From Armatimonadetes bacterium CG06_land_8_20_14_3_00_66_21 (GTDB lineage: Bacteria; Armatimonadota; Abditibacteriia; CG2-30-66-41), in the NCBI GenBank assembly GCA_002779825.1, contig PEVN01000551.1, positions 700 to 51,978 of the forward strand: a DNA stretch of 51,279 nucleotides, given 5' to 3'. Below, in pieces: positions 1-7,679 of the stretch. Within the stretch, counting starts at the first letter, position 1. Each line of letters begins with the position of its first letter. The notes below the pieces were generated by a model. It worked only from the letters and a program-made list of their open reading frames with translations. It was not told where the DNA came from and did no database searches. The translations under genes and the position numbers were made by a program.

Positions 1-240
1 CCGGCGTTGAAACGCCGAGCTATTGTCATTGCGTCCCTTCAGGACGCGGCGGCACCGCTGGCGCCGGGTGATCCTATCATTGCGTCCCTTCGGGACGCGG
101 AGGCTCACCCTCCGCCAAGCGGAGTGCAAGACCTACGTCCCGAAGGGACCGAGTGATAGTAGCCCAGTGGATTCATCCCTGGGTCGATGTGCGTCGCAGA
201 CACCACGCAAAGTCCTGAAAGGACGACTGAACACCGGAGA
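1..240. repeat. Block of short palindromic repeats
   Basis: This gene-free stretch holds four small hairpins built on one theme. Two direct copies of a 24-nt unit lie at 26-49 and 77-100 and differ at one base; each contains a hairpin with a GCGTCC/GGACGC stem. Two further hairpins, GTCCCGAAGGGAC at 137-149 and GTCCTGAAAGGAC at 212-224, carry the same theme in the opposite orientation. Between them CCCAG (163-167) pairs with CTGGG (179-183). The layout, several GTCCC-loop-GGGAC hairpins and a CCCAG/CTGGG hairpin around a GATAGTAGCCCAG-like core, resembles REP/BIME-type intergenic elements that I recall from environmental high-GC genomes. That resemblance is from memory; the hairpins themselves are seen. 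Confidence 0.75.
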
Positions 241-245
241 AGCGA

Positions 246-1364
246 ATGGCGGCAACCAAACGCACAAAACCAACCGAAGACCTCCCCGTCCAACCCGTCG
301 AACAACCCATCCTCTGCAGCCCGTACAAAGAACCGACTCAGCACTGGGTGTATGACACCGAGAGCGGCGAGGCGAGTCTGCAGCCGGAGCGGCGCGCTGC
401 GGGGTACTGGTACAAGACGGAGATCACCGGCTCGGAGCAACGCCGGTTGTTCGCGGAAGAGCAGCGCGACGACCTGCCGTTGGTCAACGCGCTTCGCGAC
501 GATGTGCGCCGGTGGCGGGAAGCGGGCTACCGAGGCGCGGAGGCGGTCACGCGGGAGCTGCTGAACCATTGGAGTCGAGCCGACCTGCCGCGGCGGCTGT
601 TCTTCTGCCAGCGGGAAGCTGTCGAGACGATCATCTACCTGGCGGAGATGCGGATGTCGGGGCGGTCGTCGCGGACAGGGTTCCAGCGGTTCGCCTTGAC
701 CGATGACGACTTGCGGCGCCTGTTGGCGAGGGAGAAGCCGGCTCTTCCGGGCGGGTCGCAGGAGTTCTTCCCGACGCTGATCGACCGACCCGCCATGGAG
801 GCCCTGCTCCCGCTGACACGCCTCGGGTGCAAGATGGCAACCGGGTCGGGCAAGACCGTGGTCATGGCGATGCTGATCGCGTGGGCATTCTGCAATCGCG
901 GCCGCAACCGCAACAGCACACAATTCCCTGACGCGGTATTGATCTGCTGCCCCAACCTGACGGTGAAGGAACGCCTGCAGGTGTTGCGTCCCGACATGGC
1001 GGGGAACTACTACGAGGAGTTCGACCTCGTGCCGGTCAAGTACCGGCCGCTGATGCAGCATGGGAAGGTGCTCATCACCAACTGGCATGTGATGAACACG
1101 GAGTCGGAGCACAAGGAAGGCGACGCCAGCTACAAGGTGGTCAACAAGGGACCGGAGACGGCGGAGGACTTCGCGCGGCGCGTCCTTGCCGAACTGCACG
1201 ACCGCATGCCGGTCATGGTGCTGAACGACGAAGGGCACCACTGCTGGCGACCGGCACCGCAGGTCGTGGCGGAGGATCTCGACCGCGACGAGAAGTGGGC
1301 TGTGGACGAGGAACTGCAGGAGGCGACGGTGTGGGTGGAGGGGCTGGACCGCATCAACAACGCC
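246..1364 (+). pseudogene. N-terminal fragment of a BPTD_3080-like/type III restriction helicase
   Basis: About 373 residues look like the front end of a large DEAD/DEAH restriction-type helicase. There is a Walker A motif ATGSGKT at residues 198-204 and a Walker B-type NDEGHH at 327-332, spaced as in superfamily 2 helicases of type III restriction enzymes. The N-terminal text best matches the BPTD_3080 family, whose members I recall as roughly 900-1000 residues. Homology stops at VEGLDRINNA (residue 373, about 1364). The frame then runs on to 1649 through a tandem repeat that encodes DLRPAH hexapeptides, so the second RecA domain and the nuclease domain are missing. A start at 246 follows a GGAG at about 235. 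I call it a truncated, inactive remnant. Confidence 0.75.
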
Positions 1365-1390
1365 TTGAGACCTTCGGTCAGCGGAGGGGC

Positions 1391-1535
1391 GCGGTCGGGA
1401 GACCTGCGCCCAGCACATGACCTGCGCCCAGCACAGCGGTCGGGAGACCTGCGCCCAGCACATGACCTACGCCCAGCACATGACCTACGCCCAGCACATG
1501 ACCTGCGCCCAGCACACGACCTGCGCCCAGCACAT
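1391..1535. repeat. 18-nt tandem repeat array, seven copies
   Basis: The unit GACCTGCGCCCAGCACAT starts at 1401, 1419, 1446, 1464, 1482, 1500 and 1518. Copies four and five have A for G in the sixth position, copy six ends in C, and copy two is one base short. The decamer GCGGTCGGGA occurs at 1391-1400 and 1436-1445, each time directly before a unit, so the array has two blocks, of two and five copies, with the same header. The period is a multiple of three and the unit has no stop in several frames, so long spurious reading frames cross it on both strands. The array sits exactly where the upstream helicase loses homology. There is no spacer diversity, so it is not a CRISPR. Confidence 0.9.
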
Positions 1536-1703
1536 GACCTGGGTTCTGGACCGGAGGACTCCGGTCCCCAACCGAGCGGTCCACTTCGGGGCCGGGCCGG
1601 CTCACTTCGGGGCGGAAGCGGTTTCGCCAAGTCGCGCAATGGGCTATGATATGCCCCACGGCCCGGCGACGGGCCGAGTTGGCGGAACTTGAAGGGATGT
1701 AGG

Positions 1704-1766
1704 ATGGCAGCAAGTATCGGATTCGTGCTTGGGCGCGCAGAGGCGGCTGCGCCGACGACGGCGTGA
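1704..1766 (+). CDS. Possible 20-residue leader peptide ahead of ROK kinase
   Basis: ATG at 1704 opens a 20-codon frame (MAASIGFVLGRAEAAAPTTA) that ends with TGA at 1764-1766, four bases before the ATG of the ROK kinase. The start has a good ribosome site (GAAGGGATGTAGG just upstream), whereas the kinase start itself has no clear one. This arrangement would let terminating ribosomes restart on the kinase. A TATGAT at 1645-1650 could be a -10 box, but the matching -35 region is poor. There is no homology to judge by; the frame is too short to be certain that it is translated. Confidence 0.35.
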   Translation: MAASIGFVLGRAEAAAPTTA

Positions 1767-1770
1767 TAGC

Positions 1771-2751
1771 ATGGCACAGGCAGGACACAAGCAGCACGTA
1801 ATCGGGATTGACCTCGGCGGCACCCACATCGGCGGGGGCATCGTCGACGAGACGGGTGCGGTGCTCGCCCACGTCGCGGAGCCCACAGAGGCCGAACTGG
1901 GCGGCGGGATCGTCATGCAGAAGATCATTGCCGTCGCCCAGTCGCTGCTCGGCGGGCTTCCCGAGGGTGTCGAGCAGATCGCGGGCATCGGGGTCGGTAC
2001 GCCGGGCTGCGTCGATCCGGAGAACGGTGTGGTCGTCTCGGAGGCGTTCAACCTTCCCGGTTGGAGGGGCATGGCCCTCGCCGGCAACCTGCTGGAAGCC
2101 ACCGGCGTTCCGGCGTACGCCGATAACGATGTCAATGTCACCGCTTTGGGCGAGACGTGGTTTGGGGCAGGGAGAGGGGTCAAGGATCTCCTCTGCATCA
2201 CCATCGGCACAGGCATCGGCGGCGGGATCGTGATCGGCCGGAAGGTCCACCACGGAGCCAACTTCTTCGCCGGCGAGATCGGCCACACTACCGTGTCGCT
2301 CGACGGCCGCCCTTGCCTCTGCGGGTCCATCGGGTGCTTGGAGGCGTACGCCTCTGCGCCCGCCATCGCCAGGGCCGCGCAGGAACTGGGCACCCGCGGC
2401 CTGGCTCCGAGAATCGTCGAAGCAGCGGGGAATCCTCACGAGATCACCGCCAAAGACGTAGCGAGTGCCGCCGCCGCCGGCGATCAAGCGGCCATTGGGA
2501 TCTTCCTCGAGGTCGGCAGGTACCTCGGCGCGGCTTTGGCGAACCTGGTCAATGTGCTCAACCCCGAGATGATCGTGATCGGCGGCGGGGTGGCTCAGGC
2601 CGGCGACGTGCTCTTCGACCCGATTCGCCGCGAGATCCATCGGCGCGCGCTGGACGTGTTGACGAAGCACCTCCAAGTGCTACCGGCTCAGTTGGGCGAG
2701 CAGGCCGGTCTGGTGGGCTCGGCGGCGCTGGCGCTGCAGCACGTCGTCTGA
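1771..2751 (+). CDS. ROK-family sugar kinase (glucokinase-like)
   Basis: This is a cytoplasmic ATP-dependent hexose or N-acyl-hexosamine kinase of the ROK family, 326 residues. The N-terminal phosphate loop IGIDLGGTHIGGGIVDE is present, the ATP/substrate core shows ITIGTGIGGGIVI, and the zinc-binding ROK signature appears as EIGHTT followed by CLCGSIGCLEAYAS. Full length for the family. I chose the ATG at 1771 because IGIDLGGT then lies near the N-terminus; a TTG at 1729 would add an arginine-rich stretch unlike the family. There is no regulator-type DNA-binding domain in front, so it is a kinase and not a ROK repressor. The exact sugar cannot be read from sequence. It stands alone except for the short frame upstream. 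Confidence 0.9.
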   Translation: MAQAGHKQHVIGIDLGGTHIGGGIVDETGAVLAHVAEPTEAELGGGIVMQKIIAVAQSLLGGLPEGVEQIAGIGVGTPGCVDPENGVVVSEAFNLPGWRGMALAGNLLEATGVPAYADNDVNVTALGETWFGAGRGVKDLLCITIGTGIGGGIVIGRKVHHGANFFAGEIGHTTVSLDGRPCLCGSIGCLEAYASAPAIARAAQELGTRGLAPRIVEAAGNPHEITAKDVASAAAAGDQAAIGIFLEVGRYLGAALANLVNVLNPEMIVIGGGVAQAGDVLFDPIRREIHRRALDVLTKHLQVLPAQLGEQAGLVGSAALALQHVV

Positions 2752-2853
2752 CTCCGCCCGGGCTCGGGCACAAGCGTGCCTGGCCGCGCTGCCACACGCG
2801 CTTTCTGCGAGCAGACAGCGACCCACGCGCAGAGTTCTCAAGGAGGCGCCTCC

Positions 2854-4086
2854 GTGCAGATTCGCATCCCAACACTGCTGCTCTTCCTCGGGGCATTGTC
2901 TTCAGCCGCTGCTTTGGCTCAGGAGGGCCCGCTGGCGCGGGTGACCGTGCGAAACCCACTCGCCGAAGCGGTCACGGGCGCAGGTGTCGCAATCTCGTTG
3001 CGCCCGGATTGGGTCGCGGTCGGCCGGTTCTGGGTACAGGAAGACGACCTCGCCGTCCCCTGCCAGGCCGACGATCTGACCGGCGATGGAACGCCCGACG
3101 AACTGTTCTTCCAGTTGGATCTCCCCCCCGGCGGCTCGCGAACGCTCACTGTCTGGCCGCTGGCTGAGCCGGTCGCGTTTCCCCCTCGCGTGCACGCTTT
3201 CCTGCAGCGGCAAGGCGAGTTTGTGCGGCCCGTGTGGCAGTCCGAGCTGTGGGGATTCAGCAGCAGCGGAGCGGGGAGAATCGACGTCTTCGGCAGGACG
3301 GGCCCGGCGCTGACAGGCGAGCGCAGCGGCAGCGAGGGAAGCGCGGAGGCGCCTGTGTTGGCAGCCGGACAGCGCAGCGACATACTGCTACCAGGCCCCG
3401 GCCTGGGAGCGGGTGCGTTCTTCCTCAGCGAGTATCCCGAAGACCGCGCTCGAATGACGCGGCCGGGGGACGGCAGCCCAGCCGGACGCCAGGCCTCCAG
3501 CCGCTCCTACCGCGTTGCGCCCCGGGGCTCCAACAAGGCGAAGCTCGAGTTCAAGGTGCTTGCAGACGGCCCGATTCGCGCCGTGCTGCAGGCCGAGGTG
3601 ACCAACTGGCGAACCGACCGGGGGCAATACGAGGCGCGTCTCCTGTACCTGCTGGAAGCTGGCAAGCGGCACTGCGAGGTGCGGGCGCAACTCCGGCGCC
3701 AGGCGACCCGCTCGCGAGAGGTGCGCCTCGGCAGCGGCTTCGCCCAGTTGCCCGGCGAGGTGGCGTTCGACCACTCGCACTCCTGGATGTGCTCCGCCAG
3801 CCGAGAGCAACTCGATTCCGCCTCAGACCAAGCGGCCGCCGGCTGGCGCGGTCTCGCGCTGTGGTGGGAGAAGGGCGCTTTCGAGACCGCGGTGTACACA
3901 GAAGAGGACGGCGGCAACCACCTCGTGGTCTTGCGTCCTGACAGCAACCGTACTGTCCGCACCTGGCACGCCGCTGCTTGGGGGGAGGACGGCGGGCTGA
4001 CCTCCGCCGATCAGTGGCGCCAGTATGTCGAACGCACCGGCCGGGAGCTGGCGAATCCGCCGGTTGTTCTCCTCGAGACCCCTTGA
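2854..4086 (+). CDS. Secreted DUF4861-like protein
   Basis: A 410-residue exported protein. The GTG at 2854 follows a perfect AAGGAGG at 2840-2846, and the first 25 residues form a clear signal peptide (IRIPTLLLFLGALSSAAALAQ). The mature part has the order I associate with DUF4861: a short beta segment, a segment with DDLTGDGTPDELFFQLDLPPG, then SELWGFSSSGAGRIDVFG, then ADGPIRAVLQAEV, and a C-terminal segment ending near the last residue. DUF4861 proteins often sit with polysaccharide-degrading enzymes, which would suggest a role in handling plant or microbial glycans outside the membrane; that role is inference. The longer frame from 2776 has no ribosome site and would bury the signal peptide. 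Confidence 0.65.
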   Translation: MQIRIPTLLLFLGALSSAAALAQEGPLARVTVRNPLAEAVTGAGVAISLRPDWVAVGRFWVQEDDLAVPCQADDLTGDGTPDELFFQLDLPPGGSRTLTVWPLAEPVAFPPRVHAFLQRQGEFVRPVWQSELWGFSSSGAGRIDVFGRTGPALTGERSGSEGSAEAPVLAAGQRSDILLPGPGLGAGAFFLSEYPEDRARMTRPGDGSPAGRQASSRSYRVAPRGSNKAKLEFKVLADGPIRAVLQAEVTNWRTDRGQYEARLLYLLEAGKRHCEVRAQLRRQATRSREVRLGSGFAQLPGEVAFDHSHSWMCSASREQLDSASDQAAAGWRGLALWWEKGAFETAVYTEEDGGNHLVVLRPDSNRTVRTWHAAAWGEDGGLTSADQWRQYVERTGRELANPPVVLLETP

Positions 4087-4161
4087 CCAGTTGGCGGTTT
4101 CCGCCTGCGTGCGGCGGGGGTTGGAGTGCGGTGGTGACGAGCCCCGTTGCTCCCGGGTCCG

Positions 4162-5622
4162 CTACGCCCTCGCCGGCTCCGTGTGCACGAGCACCCGCTC
4201 CAAGCTCGGCAGCGCAGCGTGCAGCTTCTCCTCCACCCGGGCTGCGGCGCGGTGCGCCTCGCCGACGGGAGTCGTCGGGGCGCAGAGGCAGTGGGCGGAG
4301 ATGAAGAGCCGGTCGCCTTGTTCGCGGACCTTGATGTTGTGACAGGTCGAGATGCCGGGGACCTGCGCCACGACTTCGCGCACAGTGCGGACGATGTCGC
4401 TGGCGTCGCTGGTCACGTCGGTGGCCTCGGTCATGGGAGCAGGGCGCGGCTCGATGCGGCTGTTGAGCTGGGCGACCTCCGGCAGATCCCCTCGCACCAA
4501 GTCCTCGAACTCGGAGACGTGGCGGTGCGCCTCGCCCAGCGTCTGGTCTTCCTCGACCTCGATGTCCATGTCCACGTACAGGCGTTCACTCGCCTCGTGG
4601 ACAGTCAGATGATGCACGTTGACCCGGCTGCTCTCGGCCAACGCGCGGATCCGGCTTGCGGCCGTTTCGTGATTGCACTGGGTGGGGTGGGCGTGCACGA
4701 TGACGTCAGCGTTGGACGCAAGCTGCCGGATGCGATCCGACACTTGCTGCGTCACGTCATGGCTGACCTCGAAGCTCGCCGTCCGGCAGACGGCAATGGC
4801 CAGCTCAACAAATGTCTTGTCGCCCACCTGCCGGGCCCGCATCTGGCGAATGCCGATGACCCCCTCCATGCCCTCAACCGCGTCGCGGATGGTGGCGTTC
4901 AGGCTGCCGGGAGCCCCGTCGAGGAGCACATTGACTGTGCGTCGCCCCAACCGAAGCGCGGCGTTGAGGACGAGGAGGACGACCCCCAGAGCAGCCATGG
5001 AGTCCGCATGGTCGAGCACCGGCGACAGGTGGGGGAAGAAGCGCCTGCCCAGCCCCATGACTGCTAACCCCGTCAGCACCACGCAGGAACTCCACAGGTC
5101 GGCCCGGAAATGGAGCGCGTCGGCCTCCAGTGCCTGACTGGAGTGCTTTCGCGCTGCGCGCATAAGAGCGGTGGACCGCCACCAGTCCACGCAGATGGAG
5201 ACCGCCACCATGGCATAGGCCCAGACCGACAGCTTGACCACGGATTCGCCATGCCAGTGCAGCAAGCGTTTGGTCGCCTCGATGGTGATCCAGGTGCACG
5301 TGCCCAGGAGAAAGAGCATCTCCGTGTAGGCAGCCACATTCTCCGCCTTTTGGTGTCCGTAGGGGTGGAGCTCATCCGGCGGCTGGGAGGCGACGCGGAC
5401 CGCCAGGAAGGTGATCAGCGAGGCGAGCAGATCCAGTCCGGAGTGCGCGGCCTCCGACAGAATCGCGATGCTTCCCGTCATCAAGCCGACGATCAGCTTG
5501 CCCACGGTCAGCCCGGTGGCGGCGAGTGCCGACAGGCCGGCGACCGCCGTCTTCTCGTGCGAGCGGGCATCGCTCGCCTCGGTTGTCATCAGGTTACGGG
5601 GAGTCTCGACGGCAGCGCTCAT
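4162..5622 (-). CDS. CDF-family cation efflux transporter with three C-terminal modules
   Basis: A 486-residue inner-membrane metal/proton antiporter. The membrane part has the CDF signature SIAILSEAAHSGLD (metal ligands H60 and D64 in this numbering) and a second ligand pair ALHFRADLW (H171, D175), with six hydrophobic segments between about 25 and 225. After the usual ZT-dimer module (about 250-310, VIGIRQMRARQVGDKTFVELAIAV) come two further segments of the same kind: SSRVNVHHLTVHEASERLYV (from about 330) and PGISTCHNIKVREQGDRLFI (from about 420). Family members usually have one such module. The ATG at 5622 is preceded by GAGG; a frame from 5784 adds an arginine-rich stretch with no membrane or family match. 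Likely substrates are zinc, iron, manganese or cobalt; not decidable here. Confidence 0.9.
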   Translation of the reverse strand: MSAAVETPRNLMTTEASDARSHEKTAVAGLSALAATGLTVGKLIVGLMTGSIAILSEAAHSGLDLLASLITFLAVRVASQPPDELHPYGHQKAENVAAYTEMLFLLGTCTWITIEATKRLLHWHGESVVKLSVWAYAMVAVSICVDWWRSTALMRAARKHSSQALEADALHFRADLWSSCVVLTGLAVMGLGRRFFPHLSPVLDHADSMAALGVVLLVLNAALRLGRRTVNVLLDGAPGSLNATIRDAVEGMEGVIGIRQMRARQVGDKTFVELAIAVCRTASFEVSHDVTQQVSDRIRQLASNADVIVHAHPTQCNHETAASRIRALAESSRVNVHHLTVHEASERLYVDMDIEVEEDQTLGEAHRHVSEFEDLVRGDLPEVAQLNSRIEPRPAPMTEATDVTSDASDIVRTVREVVAQVPGISTCHNIKVREQGDRLFISAHCLCAPTTPVGEAHRAAARVEEKLHAALPSLERVLVHTEPARA

Positions 5623-5804
5623 TCTCAGGTCCTCGCCAAACGGCGGAACGGAGTGGGTCACGAGAAGGGCAGCGGGAGGGAGGGGGAAGCGACCACGGTC
5701 GGCACGACGGGCACCGAGGCCGCCGACTCGCCTCCTCTTCTCGTCTCGCCGCCCCGTCCACCGCCATTCTACCTGCAACCTCACCGCACAACCACCGCCA
5801 CCAG

Positions 5805-5978
5805 TTTGCGCTGGTCGGCGACTCGCTGGAGTCAGACATCGGCGCGGCGAACGCGGCAGGCGTCGTGGGGATCTGGGTAAACCGAGAGGGCGCTCGCCGG
5901 CAGGCTGACGGGCCGGTGCCGGACTTCGCAGTCGCAGAGCTGGTGGGGATCGTGGAGTTGCTGGGCTTCGGATCCTGA
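5805..5978 (+). pseudogene. C-terminal remnant of a HAD-family hydrolase
   Basis: The last 57 codons before the TGA at 5976-5978 read FALVGDSLESDIGAANAAGV and then GIWVNREG, which is the motif IV end of haloacid dehalogenase-type phosphatases (VGDS..xD..GA..AG). Upstream in the same frame the similarity vanishes at about 5805, and the nucleophile motif DxDxT and the cap domain are nowhere nearby. The rest of the 150-codon open frame lies over the 5' end of the CDF gene and its upstream sequence and is not family-like. It is most likely a leftover 3' end after a rearrangement that placed the CDF gene here. Confidence 0.7.
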
Positions 5979-6024
5979 CGACGCAGGCGGACGCACGGCG
6001 TCCGTGCGCAGAGACTCGGCGCCG

Positions 6025-6891
6025 TCAGCCGCCGTCCGCGTATGCCTCGCGGATGGCTCGTGCCGTCACCGTCTCGTACCAGCGCTCCATCACCTCGCCG
6101 AAGCCTTCGTCCTCGCGCCAGAACGGCGGTTCACCCAGGCGCTTGACGACCGCCGCGGCGACCGGCGGGCGGGCGACATTGATGCGGAACCCGTCAAGCG
6201 GCGACGGGTCGCCCCAGAACGCCCGCGGCTCCGGGTCGAGTGGCGGCGCCGACTCTTCGGCGGCGGGCGGAGCGTCCTCGGTCGCGCCGTCCAACCACTT
6301 GCTGCGCAGCGCCGCCAGCAGCTCCTCCCGTTCCATGCCGCGAAGCTGGAACATCAGGAACGGATCGCGGTCCAACTCCTCGCCCAACAGGTAATGCACG
6401 GCTGCGATGTGCTTGCATGGGTTCGCCCAGTCGGGGCAGGAGCAGTCGGTCTCGATCTCGTTGGCGCTGCCGGGCAGCAGGCTGACCCGCGCTTCCTGGA
6501 AGGCTCCCTCGATGTCCGGCGGCATCTCGCCGGCGAGCAACCGGGCGGCGAAAGCCACCTTGCCGGCCAGGAGGTCGGTCACTTTGCGCCACTCGGCCTT
6601 CGTGAGCGGCTTCACCTGGATCGTCACGTCGTAGGGCTTGCTCCGGCTGCCCTGAACCTTCGCCGAGACCTCGCCCGGCGCCAACTCGAAGTCGAGCACC
6701 TGGCCGCTGCGCGCGTACCGCCGCCCGCGTTGCAGCCGGTTGCTCCAGCCGAACGACTCCAGCGCCCCGATCCACTTCTTCGCCCACCAGCTCGTGCCGA
6801 ACTCGCCGCGCTGACTGCGAGCGACGATGCCGCCCTCGGCCTGCTTGGGCACCGACGGCGGGAACCAGCCCCAGTCGTTCCAGCGGCTCAC
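6025..6891 (-). CDS. SWIM zinc-finger protein, partner of SNF2 helicase
   Basis: A 288-residue cytoplasmic protein with a SWIM finger CSCPDWANPCKH (C150, C152, C159, H161), the CxCx(n)CxH pattern that binds zinc and often nucleic acid or protein partners. The N-terminal half (GEFGTSWWAKKWIGALESFG, then a GRRYARSGQV stretch) is the usual companion of bacterial SWIM proteins paired with SNF2-type helicases. It is the last gene of a three-gene minus-strand operon. Its GTG start overlaps the TGA of the Fic gene (GTGA), so translation is probably coupled. The known SNF2-SWIM pairing is from general genome-neighbourhood knowledge; the molecular job of the pair is not established. Confidence 0.88.
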   Translation of the reverse strand: MSRWNDWGWFPPSVPKQAEGGIVARSQRGEFGTSWWAKKWIGALESFGWSNRLQRGRRYARSGQVLDFELAPGEVSAKVQGSRSKPYDVTIQVKPLTKAEWRKVTDLLAGKVAFAARLLAGEMPPDIEGAFQEARVSLLPGSANEIETDCSCPDWANPCKHIAAVHYLLGEELDRDPFLMFQLRGMEREELLAALRSKWLDGATEDAPPAAEESAPPLDPEPRAFWGDPSPLDGFRINVARPPVAAAVVKRLGEPPFWREDEGFGEVMERWYETVTARAIREAYADGG

Positions 6892-7679
6892 CGCGGCGCC
6901 TCCCCTGAAAGTCCTTCACCCCTGGCAAGGGCGCGGAGATACAAGTCCATCGACCGGCTCACCTGCGCGGCAATGAAGTGCGTGAACGGGACCAGGTCGC
7001 CCTGCAGGTGGCCGGTCTCCAGGGCGTTGAAGTACTCCTTGCGGTCCTCTACCCGGACGACGGCAACTGGGTAGCCGCGCCGCATCAGCAGGAGGTTCAT
7101 GGCCAGCCTGGCAGTCCGGCCGTTGCCGTCGCGGAAGGGGTGGATGTTCACGACCCGGAAGTGCACTCGCGCCGCGCGCACGACGGGATGAAGCACCTGT
7201 GAGTCAAGCGCAGTGAGCCATTGTTCGAGCTCCTGCATCCGCCGGCGCACTTCCGCCCACCGCGGCGGCTCGTGGTCCGACCCGCTGATGAAGACGTCTT
7301 CGCACCGGTAGCGCCCGGCCCACTCGTCGTCGATCCCGCGCAGGACGATGCCATGGAGCTGGCGGAGGGTGTCCTCGGTGAAGTCCGCCTGACTGCTGGC
7401 CAGTCGCTCCACGTACTTCATCGCCGACCCGTGGTTCGTCACCTCCAGGTGCTCACGCATCGACTTCCCGCCGAGGGTGATGCCCTCGTTGAGCACGAGG
7501 TGGGTCTCCTGCTTGTTCAGCGTGTTTCCCTCGATGGCGTTGGAGTGGTACGTCCACTCGGTCGCCATGTACTCGCGGAAGCGCTCCAGCAGAAGCGGGT
7601 CGAACGGCCGGTGCGCATCCAAGAGGGCTTTGCGCTTGTCGAGGCTATCCAGCAGCGGCTGGAGGGCATTGTCAGTCAT
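6888..7679 (-). CDS. Fic-domain AMP-transferase with N-terminal inhibitory helix
   Basis: A 263-residue Fic protein. The catalytic motif is intact, HPFRDGNGRTAR at residues 180-191, which in this family transfers AMP from ATP to a hydroxyl on a target protein. Near the N-terminus SNAIEGN (46-52) fits the (S/T)xxxE(G/N) inhibitory motif, so this is a class II, self-inhibited Fic; E50 would block ATP until relieved. The gene lies between SNF2 and SWIM genes: its ATG overlaps the end of the SNF2 frame by eight bases and its TGA overlaps the SWIM GTG start. No separate antitoxin is needed for class II enzymes. The target is unknown. Confidence 0.93.
   Translation of the reverse strand: MTDNALQPLLDSLDKRKALLDAHRPFDPLLLERFREYMATEWTYHSNAIEGNTLNKQETHLVLNEGITLGGKSMREHLEVTNHGSAMKYVERLASSQADFTEDTLRQLHGIVLRGIDDEWAGRYRCEDVFISGSDHEPPRWAEVRRRMQELEQWLTALDSQVLHPVVRAARVHFRVVNIHPFRDGNGRTARLAMNLLLMRRGYPVAVVRVEDRKEYFNALETGHLQGDLVPFTHFIAAQVSRSMDLYLRALARGEGLSGEAPR

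Noticed and set aside
105..1463. A 452-codon minus-strand frame across the restriction helicase and the repeat array
   Set aside because: It exists only because the repeat has no stops; the composition is His/Arg/Leu-rich and the opposite strand carries Walker motifs.
1391..1535. CRISPR array
   Set aside because: Units are 18 nt in direct tandem with no spacers, and no cas genes are present.
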